Assembly: GCA_018401935.1 (NCBI GenBank)
Contig: JAGYJQ010000004.1
Coordinates: forward strand, 123,437-187,436
Origin: Balneolaceae bacterium
GTDB taxonomy: Bacteria; Bacteroidota; Rhodothermia; Balneolales; Balneolaceae
Direction of reading: 5' to 3'
Length of the DNA stretch: 64,000 nt
The stretch's first letter is position 1, and each line of letters begins with the position of its first letter. Under the pieces are notes generated by a model. That model searched no databases, was not told the DNA's origin, and saw only the letters and a program-made list of their open reading frames with translations. The position numbers were made by a program, and so were the translations under genes. This document shows positions 17,912 through 26,683 of this stretch, piece after piece.

Positions 17912-19426
17912 ATGAAGGAACATATGATGCATAGTGGAGTTAAAAATATCAACAGTTATCGAAAGTTTGTACGCAATAAGGCCGATTGGAACCCAGATGG
18001 GGACTATGTAGTCTATTGGATGCAGGCTAACAGAAGATTAGAATATAATTATGCATTGGAATATGCGGTGGCGGTGGCCAATAACCTTCAAAAACCATTA
18101 CTCATTTATGAAGGGCTCAATGTAGATTATCCTTGGGCTTGTGATCGTTTTCACCATTTTATTTTGGAAGGAATGCGAGAACATCGCGATTATTTTACCC
18201 AGGAAAAAAGGAAGGGAGTCCAGTATGTACCCTTTGTGGAGTCCAAAATAGGGCATGGCAAAGGCCTTATTTATACCTTAGCTGAACATGCATGCGGAAT
18301 AATCAGCGATGAGTTTCCTGTATTCATTATTCGTGAGCATAATGAACGGGTAGCAAACAAAATATCTGTTCCCTTTATTACTATAGATTCTAATGGAATT
18401 ATCCCCCTAGGTATAACGGATAAAGATCCTTATTCGGCGTATTTATTTAGGAAAGTAATGCAGAAACATGTGGTGGAGGCCCTAAGGTATCCTCCAATGA
18501 AACAGCCGCTGTTGGATCTGAAAGATTGGGGGCATTTTACCCTCCCACAAGGATTCACAGATCGATATGTATTTGATGAGCAACAACTAGATCATCTGGA
18601 TGAATTTGTTTCGAGTTTACCAATAAATCATGAGGTTGTAAACGTACATCGGGTTGGAACTCGCGCCGAAGCATTAGAGCGGATGAATCATTTTGTGGAA
18701 TTCAAATTAGCCCGATACGAAGAAGATAGAAATCACCCAGACCGGCAGGGGGGGAGCGGGTTAAGCCCATGGTTGCATTTTGGGAAAATTAGCTCATTTG
18801 AAATAGTAGAGCGGGTCTTGTCCAAGCAGCCTATAAATTGGAGATTGGAGGATTCGGAACCCAATGGAGGTAAAAATAGTGGTTTTTTTCGGGGACATAG
18901 TTACGTGGAATCTTTTTTGGATGAACTAATCACTTGGAGGGAAGTCGGATTTCAATTTGCACACCATCGCTCTGATTATGATCGATTCGATAGCTTACCG
19001 GATTGGGCAAAGAAAACGATGAACGAGCATGACCAAGATCCAAGAGAATATGTGTATAGCTTAGAAGAGTTAGCTCAATCAAAAACACATGATCCTATCT
19101 GGAATGCGGCACAAACTGAACTTCGGACCCAAGGAGTAATGCATAACTATTTACGTATGCTGTGGGGGAAAAAAATTATCGAATGGACAGGATCACACGA
19201 ACAAGCATTGGATGTACTCATTGAATTAAATAATCGATATGCTCTGGATGGCCGAGACCCCAATAGTTACTCAGGTATATTTTGGTGTTTAGGTCGCTTT
19301 GATCGGGCGTGGCAAGAGCGGACAATTTTTGGTAAACTTCGCTACATGTCTAGTGATAGTACGAGTAAAAAAATAAACCTAAAGCAGTATCTGCAAACCT
19401 ATGGATCTTTTCGTTCCTCCTCTTAA
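17912..19426 (+). CDS. Class II CPD photolyase
   Basis: Repairs cyclobutane pyrimidine dimers using FADH- and light. The class II signatures are the start of the antenna domain (V-Y-W-M-Q-x-N-R-R with N-Y-A-L-E-Y-A) and the C-terminal G-V-M-H-N-Y-L-R-M-L-W-G-K-K-I segment, followed by A-L-D-G-R-D-P-N-S-Y and the end motif E-R-x-I-F-G-K-L-R-Y-M. The 504-residue length fits. It lies 41 bases after the FeS photolyase, and its last 26 bases overlap rarA. A second methionine (MMHSGVKN) is a possible start. Confidence 0.9.
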   Translation: MKEHMMHSGVKNINSYRKFVRNKADWNPDGDYVVYWMQANRRLEYNYALEYAVAVANNLQKPLLIYEGLNVDYPWACDRFHHFILEGMREHRDYFTQEKRKGVQYVPFVESKIGHGKGLIYTLAEHACGIISDEFPVFIIREHNERVANKISVPFITIDSNGIIPLGITDKDPYSAYLFRKVMQKHVVEALRYPPMKQPLLDLKDWGHFTLPQGFTDRYVFDEQQLDHLDEFVSSLPINHEVVNVHRVGTRAEALERMNHFVEFKLARYEEDRNHPDRQGGSGLSPWLHFGKISSFEIVERVLSKQPINWRLEDSEPNGGKNSGFFRGHSYVESFLDELITWREVGFQFAHHRSDYDRFDSLPDWAKKTMNEHDQDPREYVYSLEELAQSKTHDPIWNAAQTELRTQGVMHNYLRMLWGKKIIEWTGSHEQALDVLIELNNRYALDGRDPNSYSGIFWCLGRFDRAWQERTIFGKLRYMSSDSTSKKINLKQYLQTYGSFRSSS

Positions 19427-20741
19427 ACAGCCGCTTGCCACTCGAATGCGACCCAAGGAATTGTCTCAATTTATTGGGCAAGAGCATCTGGTAGGTGAGG
19501 GTAAAATGATACGCAGGATTATTGAATCCAAGGTTCTGAGTTCGCTCATCTTCTATGGTCCAGCTTCGTCTGGAAAAACCACCTTAGCTCATGTAATTGC
19601 AAAAGAATTGGAGGTGCCGTTTGAACAGATAAATGCGGTTTTGGATGGGGTCAAGCAACTACGTGAGATCGTTGAAAAAGCCGAAAAAAGAAGAACCCTA
19701 AATGGACAACAAACCCTTTTGTTTGTCGATGAGATACATCGTTGGAATAAAGCACAGCAAGATGCCTTGCTACCGCATATTGAATCGGGCTTACTTTTAC
19801 TCATTGGAGCTACGACGGAGAATCCTTATTACGCATTGGTATCACCGTTGTTATCCCGATGCCAACTTTTTGAGCTTTATGCATTAGACCAAGATCAGGT
19901 TCAGAAAGCTATAGAAACTGCGTTGAAGGATAGGTCAAATGGATTTGGTGAATGGGATATTGACGTGCATCCAGAAGCCATTCAACATTGGGCCTCTTTT
20001 GCAGCAGGTGATATTCGAAACGCGTTAAATGCGGTTGAAATGGCTGTTCTTTCAACGCCTAAATCGACCGATGGAAGGGTATACATTGATCGAGAAATTG
20101 CCGAAGAAAGTATTCAAAAGCGTCAACGAAGATACAGTGGGACAGGAGATGAACATTATCATTACGCATCCGCATTTATTAAATCTATGAGAGGGTCAGA
20201 TCCAGATGCCGCCTTATATTGGCTAGCGGCTATGCTCGAAGGTGGTGAGGATCCATTATTTTTGTTTAGGCGTATGCTAATATTTGCCAGTGAAGATGTC
20301 GGCATGGCGGATCCCACAACCCTCATCGTTGTTGAATCAGCCGTTAAGGCGTTTCAACAGTGCGGTATGCCAGAAGGGCTCTATTTTTTGAGTCAAGCAT
20401 GCCTACATTGTAGTTTAGCGCCTAAAAGTAATTCCACCAAAGCTATATTCAATGCTTTGACGTATATTCAGGAGCATGGAGTGGGGCTTGTACCAGGCCC
20501 CTTGAAGGATAAAACAGCAAGTAAACTAAAAGCGAAATATGAACAATCAGCGAATGAATCAGCCGATTATGCCTATCCCCACAACTATCCTCATCACTGG
20601 ATAGAGGCCTCTTATATACCCGAAAATGTAGCCAAATTTTCTTTTTATAATCCTGGTACCGAAGGTCGAGAAAAGCGATATTGGGAACGTTTGGAACAAA
20701 TTAAGAGTAACAGTAACGCGGGCAGAGATAACCAACGTTAA
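19401..20741 (+). CDS. rarA: Replication-associated recombination ATPase RarA/MgsA
   Basis: AAA+ clamp-loader-like ATPase that acts at stalled forks. Walker A GPASSGKT is at residues 53-60, Walker B (L-L-F-V-D-E-I-H-R-W) near 104-113, sensor segment G-A-T-T-E-N-P near 135, then the R-L-I-F-A-S-E-D-V-G-type segment of the oligomerisation domain (here R-M-L-I-F-A-S-E-D-V-G-M-A-D-P). Full length at 446 aa. The start overlaps the photolyase end, so DNA-damage functions are translationally coupled. Confidence 0.93.
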   Translation: MDLFVPPLKQPLATRMRPKELSQFIGQEHLVGEGKMIRRIIESKVLSSLIFYGPASSGKTTLAHVIAKELEVPFEQINAVLDGVKQLREIVEKAEKRRTLNGQQTLLFVDEIHRWNKAQQDALLPHIESGLLLLIGATTENPYYALVSPLLSRCQLFELYALDQDQVQKAIETALKDRSNGFGEWDIDVHPEAIQHWASFAAGDIRNALNAVEMAVLSTPKSTDGRVYIDREIAEESIQKRQRRYSGTGDEHYHYASAFIKSMRGSDPDAALYWLAAMLEGGEDPLFLFRRMLIFASEDVGMADPTTLIVVESAVKAFQQCGMPEGLYFLSQACLHCSLAPKSNSTKAIFNALTYIQEHGVGLVPGPLKDKTASKLKAKYEQSANESADYAYPHNYPHHWIEASYIPENVAKFSFYNPGTEGREKRYWERLEQIKSNSNAGRDNQR

Positions 20742-20763
20742 AATAGATCAGCAAATAAGGACC

Positions 20764-21306
20764 ATGTTTACACTAGCCATCATTGTAGGTACCGATCGTC
20801 CAAATTCGAAGAGTCATCTTATGGCCGAATATGTACAAGGATTGTACAGCGAACGGGGAGTAGATGCCCAATTATTTTCAATGGCAGACTTTCCTTTAGG
20901 TAGCGTGGTTGGTGGCCCTTATGGTAAAGACCTACCAGAAATTGAAGCCTTCCAAAGGCCAATATTATCCTGTGACGCTATTTTGTTTGTGATACCGGAA
21001 TACAATGGATCTTTTCCTGGAGTATTAAAGGTATTTATTGATTATTTACCTTTTCCAGAGGCATTTAAGGCAATGCCCATTGCTTATATAGGAATTTCTG
21101 CTGGAGCCTTTGGTTCCCTTCGTGCGGTTGAACAATTCCAAATGGTAGCCAACTACCGCAATGCCTTTAGTTATCCCGAGCGTGTATTTGTAAGCCGATT
21201 TAATTCAAATTTTTCGGCGGAAACAGGTTTAACCGTACCTCTTCAGCAAGAGTTACTTATAAGTCAAACCAATGGATTTATTGATTTTGTGCAGCGAATG
21301 CAATAA
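20764..21306 (+). CDS. NAD(P)H-dependent FMN reductase (flavodoxin-like fold)
   Basis: Small flavin reductase/quinone-reductase-like protein. The N-terminal strand and loop (I-V-G-T-D-R-P-N-S-K-S) binds the FMN phosphate, and I-P-E-Y-N-G-S-F-P-G-V-L-K is the family signature, followed by the G-I-S-A-G-A-F-G segment. Length of 180 aa is normal. It follows rarA by 22 bases and could provide reduced flavin, a plausible but unproven link to the flavin-dependent photolyases upstream. Confidence 0.85.
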   Translation: MFTLAIIVGTDRPNSKSHLMAEYVQGLYSERGVDAQLFSMADFPLGSVVGGPYGKDLPEIEAFQRPILSCDAILFVIPEYNGSFPGVLKVFIDYLPFPEAFKAMPIAYIGISAGAFGSLRAVEQFQMVANYRNAFSYPERVFVSRFNSNFSAETGLTVPLQQELLISQTNGFIDFVQRMQ

Positions 21307-21362
21307 TCCAGATTGAACCGATGAATCCATCAATGAAATGGTAGATAGCGATAAAAGCTAGA

Positions 21363-22067
21363 CTAATAGGTCTTCAGAAGATACCCTACACCGTGCAAGG
21401 TGATCAAATGACGAGGTTCGTCGGGTTGGCTTTCAATTTTAGCCCTAAGCTTAGATATATGAACATCAACGGTTCTCGTGTTGGTACTGTATTCATATCG
21501 CCAAACTTTTTCTAATAATTCGTCCCGTGATACTGGTTCACCACCTGCCTGTAATAGGTAGCGAATGAGTTCGATTTCTCTAGCGGTCAGCTCATTGGTC
21601 TTACCATCAGCAAAGATAGCTTTCGATTCTAAAAGGTCTATCTTGGTGGTGCCTAATTGCAGGACCTCAATATTGTTAGAAGAAGAATAGGTCCCTGCTC
21701 TTCGTAGGCGCGCCTGAATTCTAGCGAGTAGCTCTTTCACTCCAAACGGTTTGGTGATGTAATCATCGGCGCCTATATCCAAGCCCTTCACTTTATCCAA
21801 CTCTTGATCTTTTGCGGTAAGCATGATAATGGGAAAAGTAAACTTTAGGGATCGTATTTCCTGACAAATTTCGTACCCATTTTTACCGGGGAGCATAATA
21901 TCTAAAATCATGATATCTGGTTTATGCTCCTGGACTAGACCCACCGCTTGTTCACCGTCCTCACTCACAATAACCTGATAGCCTTCGCTCTCAAGTGTAT
22001 CACGTAGAGTAAAAATTAGACTAGGTTCATCTTCAACAAGTAATATTCGAATTTCTTTATTTGCCAT
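21363..22067 (-). CDS. OmpR/PhoB-family response regulator
   Basis: Two-component transcription factor. Receiver domain (about 1-120) with acidic pair E12/D13, phospho-acceptor D56, T-A-K-D and the T-K-P-F lysine motif; C-terminal winged-helix domain (about 135-232) with the E-L-L-E-K-V-W and R-T-V-D-V-H-I-S-K-L-R recognition helix. It lies three bases after the histidine kinase, its certain partner. Target genes are unknown. Confidence 0.93.
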   Translation of the reverse strand: MANKEIRILLVEDEPSLIFTLRDTLESEGYQVIVSEDGEQAVGLVQEHKPDIMILDIMLPGKNGYEICQEIRSLKFTFPIIMLTAKDQELDKVKGLDIGADDYITKPFGVKELLARIQARLRRAGTYSSSNNIEVLQLGTTKIDLLESKAIFADGKTNELTAREIELIRYLLQAGGEPVSRDELLEKVWRYEYSTNTRTVDVHISKLRAKIESQPDEPRHLITLHGVGYLLKTY

Positions 22068-22070
22068 AAT

Positions 22071-23813
22071 TTAAATGATTGTCTCCGATTCGAGGGTGCT
22101 GGTTTCTCTGGTTGATGTCAATACTACCCCATTCTTTAGAGTGGGATTATTTGTTTCTGATGGATATAGCTTGTACTCTGGAAAAAATAAGGTAAATGTA
22201 CTGCCTTTTTGCCATTCACTTTTTACGTCCACCGTACCCTTATTTAATTCCATAAGTCCTTGTACAATGCTAAGTCCTAGTCCGTGACCTTTGGTTTTAG
22301 CAGAAAGTGAATCTTCGACTCGGTAGAATTTTTTAAAAATATGTTTAATGTGAGATCGTGGGATACCAATGCCTTGATCCTTTACATGTAGGTTGAAACC
22401 ATTATCAGTGGTGGCTAATTGTACGGTAATGGTAGAGGGTGCAGTGGAATATTTAACCGCATTGTCAATTAAATTGGTAAGAATAACGTTGATGTGCTCT
22501 GGATCAACCAAGACAACGGCATTATCTGAATCATAACTATAGCCAATAGAATGCCCTTTTTTCTTAACTAAAGGAAGTTGCTGTTGGATAATATGATTAA
22601 CCAATAGATGGAGGTTATGAGGACTGGCATGAATAAGAGTAGTACCGTAATCAGAACGAGCAACATCTAAGAGCATTTCAATCATTTTGTTTAGACGAAT
22701 AGACTCTTGATAAATGTGGGTGCCATATTCCTTTAACCGCTTAGGCTGAGTAACTCTTCCATCGGCAATATTTTCTCCCGCAGCTTGCATAACGGCTAAG
22801 GGTGTTTTTAGCTCATGGGTTACATTCGCTAAAAAGTCGGCTTGTTGCTGGAGTATACTACGCTCCTTTTGAGCAGTGTAAAAAATATAGAACAAAGCTC
22901 CAAGTAATAGAATAACCGAAAAGCCCAACACCACGATATTTTTGGTAAAGGTAGCGTGGTACAAACTGACGGAAGCATTATCTAGAAAGGCAATTTTTAG
23001 GTTCCAGTTTTCAAACATTCGCCCAAAATCGACACGCTCTTGAACCTCCTCTATTTGGAAGGGTATCTCATTGTTGTTGCTAGCCAATACCACGTCATTT
23101 GCCCAATCATGTAACCAAACTACCGATGTGGTTTTGCTAGAATCAAAATATTGTTGAATTTCAGGAGCAATCACTTCTTTTATGAGATAGTCCCTATCTA
23201 TGGTTGCCGTTAGGTATCCAATTACTGAGTTTTCATGTAAATTAATAAATCCAATATTCATTGAACGATGGGCATCGAATTCGGTATTGGTATTCCAGCG
23301 ATAATCAAAATTGTTCAGCTCGATTCTTGCCTTTGTTCGTACTAAACCTACGCCATCGCATAAATTCTGAGAATACTCATTGGTGAGATTTAGTAGGTAT
23401 GATTCGCGATCTAACTCATACACCTGACTACCCTCAATGCAAGGGTCTACATTAGCGGGTGTATAATAAATCCCACTAAAAACAGGACTCTTGGCTACCT
23501 GTACTATTTTTTCTCGAACTTGTTCAGGAAATTGCCCACGTTCTTCAATACTTCCCTCAATGGGCTCTAATTCAAGGGTGTTAAATCCTCTATAGGGTCG
23601 GTAAATAGTTCTACGAACATTGAGTACTACTTCATCTAGAAGGGCAATTTGCTTCTTTTGCTCTCCCTGAATAAGGGTATCCCGTACATCGTACAACATA
23701 TAAACATTCATGGCGGTTAGAGTTAGAATGGCAAGAACTCCAACAATCAATAAAAACCAACGAATAAATCGCTTATTTTTCCACATAATTTCATGATTTA
23801 ATTCAATTTCCAA
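22071..23813 (-). CDS. Membrane sensor histidine kinase
   Basis: Transmembrane segments at about 17-40 and 293-312 enclose a periplasmic sensor domain of about 250 residues. HisKA motif F-L-A-N-V-T-H-E-L-K-T-P puts the phosphorylated histidine at 333; N-box (L-I-D-N-A-V-K-Y), G1 (D-Q-G-I-G-I-P) and G2 (G-H-G-L-G-L-S) are intact. No HAMP domain is obvious between TM2 and HisKA. An in-frame ATG at codon 10 (MWKNKRF) just before TM1 is an alternative start. Paired with the OmpR-type regulator. The ligand is unknown. Confidence 0.92.
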   Translation of the reverse strand: MEIELNHEIMWKNKRFIRWFLLIVGVLAILTLTAMNVYMLYDVRDTLIQGEQKKQIALLDEVVLNVRRTIYRPYRGFNTLELEPIEGSIEERGQFPEQVREKIVQVAKSPVFSGIYYTPANVDPCIEGSQVYELDRESYLLNLTNEYSQNLCDGVGLVRTKARIELNNFDYRWNTNTEFDAHRSMNIGFINLHENSVIGYLTATIDRDYLIKEVIAPEIQQYFDSSKTTSVVWLHDWANDVVLASNNNEIPFQIEEVQERVDFGRMFENWNLKIAFLDNASVSLYHATFTKNIVVLGFSVILLLGALFYIFYTAQKERSILQQQADFLANVTHELKTPLAVMQAAGENIADGRVTQPKRLKEYGTHIYQESIRLNKMIEMLLDVARSDYGTTLIHASPHNLHLLVNHIIQQQLPLVKKKGHSIGYSYDSDNAVVLVDPEHINVILTNLIDNAVKYSTAPSTITVQLATTDNGFNLHVKDQGIGIPRSHIKHIFKKFYRVEDSLSAKTKGHGLGLSIVQGLMELNKGTVDVKSEWQKGSTFTLFFPEYKLYPSETNNPTLKNGVVLTSTRETSTLESETII

Positions 23814-24122
23814 TATAAATGGTAGCCCATTGGAATGCTATCTTTTGCCAGCATAAAAAAAGTAAAAAGTGCAGAGTACTATTTTCTTGCTCATGTTTAA
23901 GGTTGTTGGCCCTTGATCAAAAAGATAGCTAACCTACTTAATGATAGTTCATGCAACCCTATAACAAACTGTAAATCAGTACCTTAAAAAGATATAAGTA
24001 GTAACAGAATAACGGTATAAATAAAAATTTTAAAGACTCTCAAGGTTTTATAACTTAAGGTCAATAAGGTTACACACACATACTACGGCGCTAAAATCGC
24101 TAAGGGTTTTACACAATACTCA
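23814..24122. other. 309-base divergent intergenic region
   Basis: Separates the histidine kinase (minus) from the 268-residue HisKA-like gene (plus). It is AT-rich. I see no clear promoter of the TTG/TAnnTTTG type, no sigma-54 site and no coding sequence. Confidence 0.4.
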
Positions 24123-24929
24123 ATGGAATTTCTATCTAAAGAAAATGAATCCGGGCTGTCTATATTCAAGAAGAAATATACATCAGACCGAGAAAAATCA
24201 GTTAGCTTTGAGCAAATAAGCAATTTGCAAAAAGTGGTAGTTAGACAAAATTTACATCAAATGGTCTCGCCGCTTAATGCTATTCAAGGATATTTAGAGT
24301 TATTAGATGCTTCGTCAGATGTCGAACCTAACGCAAAGCAGAAGTATTATAAAAAACAGATAGAAACTGGTTTAAATGAGTTGCACAACATTCTTAAACA
24401 CATACATTCTTTGTATGAGGGTCAAGAATCCAATCCAATAAAAGCGGAGATAGAGAGTCCTAAAGACGCTGTAGTAGCTAGTAAATTAACCAGTTCCCAA
24501 AAAAGACCATCTAAGCATCTGCTTGATGTGGATGTGAATTGGGTTATTAGAGATGGCATTAAAAAGGTGAATAACAGTGAAACGTTTATGCGTTGTAATT
24601 TAGCTAATACCCATACGCATATTGAAGCCGATGTGTTGTTACTTCGGGTGGTCTTTCATGAGTTATTTTCCCTTTGTTCGAGATTATATACGTTACGAGG
24701 GATTACTACCAATGTATCCACCTATGATGAAGAGGGTAGGATTATAGTATGTTGTGAGCTTAGTGAACCCATTGGACTGGGAGATTGGTCTGTTGATGCG
24801 TCATTACCACTGAATCAGTATCATTGTTGGTTAGACTTAGCCAAATCGATAGGCATTCAAGCAGAAAGTACCAATAACCAATTTACCATGTCGTTTACAG
24901 CTATTTATGGAAAGCAGAGAGTGAAGTAA
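24123..24929 (+). CDS. HisKA-like protein with degenerate ATPase domain
   Basis: A 268-residue cytoplasmic protein with no membrane segment. Residues 41-60 (including N-L-H-Q-M-V-S-P-L-N-A-I-Q-G-Y) look like a kinase dimerisation/phosphoacceptor helix with histidine 45. The region that should be the ATP lid is divergent: the N-box asparagines are replaced (H-E-L-F-S-L-C-S-R) and no G1/G2 glycine motifs are visible. It may be a phosphotransfer or scaffolding relative of the kinase encoded on the other strand, whose phosphoacceptor helix has the same H-x3-S-P-L pattern. It converges on that gene with a 25-base overlap. Function unknown. Confidence 0.6.
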   Translation: MEFLSKENESGLSIFKKKYTSDREKSVSFEQISNLQKVVVRQNLHQMVSPLNAIQGYLELLDASSDVEPNAKQKYYKKQIETGLNELHNILKHIHSLYEGQESNPIKAEIESPKDAVVASKLTSSQKRPSKHLLDVDVNWVIRDGIKKVNNSETFMRCNLANTHTHIEADVLLLRVVFHELFSLCSRLYTLRGITTNVSTYDEEGRIIVCCELSEPIGLGDWSVDASLPLNQYHCWLDLAKSIGIQAESTNNQFTMSFTAIYGKQRVK

Positions 24930-25939
24930 ATATTTCCGCTACCGGGATCTGATTTGTGAACGATAGCACCACCAAATTGTTGAGCATGCAAGGTTGCTAA
25001 TGTTAAGCCAATGCCAATATGATCGGCTTTGGAGGTTACAAACGGAGAAAAAAGATTCTTACTAACCCTCTCCGGGATTTCAGTTCCCTTGTTTACAACC
25101 TGTATAAACCGGTTTGCATATACGTGGATGTCGATAGGGGCCTGAGCTTCTACCTCGTGTTCCAATGCGTTATTAACCAATGACTGAACAATGGGTAGTA
25201 TGTTGGTTCTTGGACCTTTGAATGATTGAGCCTTGCCGAAACCATGAACATGCACACGTGTTTGCTGCTTTGGATTAAGAGAGGAAAGTACTTCACTAAG
25301 AACTAAGTCTATGTTGGTTAGTTCAAAAGAGGTAGTAGGCAGATTGTCTATTTGGTAAATACTTTCCATTTCGTCCATAATTGCAAACATCCGATCTATC
25401 CCGCTATTTATACTGAGCAGTCTTCTATCTAGAGCAGGATCGGTATTCTCATCCTCCAACATAGTCAAAAATCCTTTTACTCCTGTTAGTGGAGAACGAA
25501 AGCGATGTAACATCACCGATATCATATTTTTCCATCCCTTAAGCACTTCTTGATTAGGTGATTGTGCTCGTGGTTTACACTCTACTTTTGTATAGATAAC
25601 TTCGTCCCAAATAAAATCCGATTCATGTACAGTGAACCAGCCTTCTGGAATATGTACAATTGGTTCCTCGGATATTTCTTCGCCAAACACATGAAAGCAT
25701 TCCTCGAATAAATGTCCTTTGAGTTCTTCTTTGCCAAAGGTGGCGGCAGAGCGGTTATGATGATGAATAGTACGAGTTGCTTGATCCAAAATAAGCACGG
25801 GATTAGCACTGTCTGATAAAAATGTTTGTAGGGTATCCATGTAGGTAATTTGCTCACTATCTCTTTGGTAATCAAGGGTTCTAGGTATTATTTCTAGATA
25901 GTGAGTAGGCGTCGATTGTTTTCGTTGAAGTGCTAACAT
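24905..25939 (-). CDS. Cytoplasmic PAS-histidine kinase (candidate FlrB/FleS-like)
   Basis: A soluble sensor kinase of 344 aa. Residues 32-120 form a PAS-like domain (N-P-V-L-I-L-D start). The phosphoacceptor motif M-L-H-R-F-R-S-P-L-T-G-V-K-G-F puts histidine at 145. The ATPase domain keeps the N-box (S-L-V-N-N-A-L-E-H), a G1-like N-K-G-T-E-I-P and G2 (H-I-G-I-G-L-T-L). No response regulator adjoins it; it lies directly upstream of and divergent from flgB, and the only orphan regulator in the window is the sigma-54 activator at 60277-61800. Pairing the two as a flagellar two-component system is inference from this layout. Confidence 0.75.
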   Translation of the reverse strand: MLALQRKQSTPTHYLEIIPRTLDYQRDSEQITYMDTLQTFLSDSANPVLILDQATRTIHHHNRSAATFGKEELKGHLFEECFHVFGEEISEEPIVHIPEGWFTVHESDFIWDEVIYTKVECKPRAQSPNQEVLKGWKNMISVMLHRFRSPLTGVKGFLTMLEDENTDPALDRRLLSINSGIDRMFAIMDEMESIYQIDNLPTTSFELTNIDLVLSEVLSSLNPKQQTRVHVHGFGKAQSFKGPRTNILPIVQSLVNNALEHEVEAQAPIDIHVYANRFIQVVNKGTEIPERVSKNLFSPFVTSKADHIGIGLTLATLHAQQFGGAIVHKSDPGSGNIYFTLCFP

Positions 25940-26080
25940 GTTGAATTGGGCTAAGTTTACATCCTTTTAGAGCGTAAGCGCTAGGGTTAGGGTATGAAAG
26001 AATTTTCAGGTTACGTGAATTCGAAAACGTCTTCTTTCGAAGGGTTATCAGCCATCGGTTAAGTATTCTTAAGCCCCATA

Positions 26081-26121
26081 CCGTAGTTTTCCTCTAGGTG
26101 GAAAAATTTACCTTGCTACGG
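26081..26121. repeat. Nested inverted repeat upstream of the flgB promoter
   Basis: Outer arms CCGTAG (26081-26086) / CTACGG (26116-26121) and inner arms TTTTCC (26087-26092) / GGAAAA (26100-26105), with a 10-base bulge on one side. It could be an activator binding site for the sigma-54 promoter downstream, or an RNA structure on a transcript from another promoter. Confidence 0.5.
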
Positions 26122-26199
26122 GGAGTTAACCGTGTTAGTTACTGGGGGAACAGGCTGATTTCTGTTGATAATTTGCGTTTTAAGTCCTAGATGTGGTTT

Positions 26200-26215
26200 T
26201 GGCATAGCCCTTGCA
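26200..26215 (+). promoter_or_regulatory. Sigma-54 promoter for flgB operon
   Basis: TGGCATAGCCCTTGCA matches the sigma-54 consensus TGGCACGNNNNTTGCW with the invariant GG (-24) and GC (-12) in exact spacing. The flgB start is 76 bases downstream. A sigma-54 activator gene (60277-61800) is in the same cluster. Confidence 0.8.
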
Positions 26216-26291
26216 ATCAACTATACACCTCACCAGCGTAATAGATGCGGCGAGTGTTACACAACATTTAGGGAAAAATTAGGGTAAACAA

Positions 26292-26636
26292 ATGAATATT
26301 TCGGAAAATCCGCAGATAAAATTTCTGTCGAAAGCACTCGATGCATATATGTTACGGCAAAAAGTGACCGCAGGGAATATTGCCAACATCGATACCGAAG
26401 GCTACACCAAAAAAAGTGTAAAATTCGAAGAGCTTATGCGTAACGCCAGTAGTCATCAGGAGCGTCAACAGGTACTACCTTCTATTGAGTCGACTGGAGA
26501 ACGGGTAGACTTAGATACCGAGATGATTGAAATGAGTGACACGCAAATGCGTGTTCAAATGGTTAGCCGTTTACTTCGGCATCAAATGGATATGGTTCGC
26601 ATGGGGATAACGGGTAACAGCAATATTGGTAGTTAA
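26292..26636 (+). CDS. flgB: Flagellar basal-body rod protein FlgB
   Basis: Proximal rod subunit connecting the MS ring and the axial structure. The N-terminal rod signature is clear (Y-M-L-R-Q-K-V-T-A-G-N-I-A-N-I-D-T-E-G-Y-T), as is the C-terminal helix that packs in the axial coiled coil. Length of 114 aa is a little short but normal for the family. First gene of operon A, under the sigma-54 site; flgC follows after 47 bases. Confidence 0.93.
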   Translation: MNISENPQIKFLSKALDAYMLRQKVTAGNIANIDTEGYTKKSVKFEELMRNASSHQERQQVLPSIESTGERVDLDTEMIEMSDTQMRVQMVSRLLRHQMDMVRMGITGNSNIGS

Positions 26637-26683
26637 TATGCAGCTTAACTTCTTTTTTACCCACCTAAAATACAGGAGTTGTA

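Larger units (their letters stand above)
25940..26291. promoter_or_regulatory. 352-base control region ahead of flgB
   Basis: Divergent region between the PAS kinase and operon A. It carries a nested inverted repeat (26081-26121), a strong sigma-54 site (26200-26215) and nothing that looks coding. The distance between repeat and promoter (about 80-120 bases) is where enhancer-binding activators usually bind. Confidence 0.55.
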
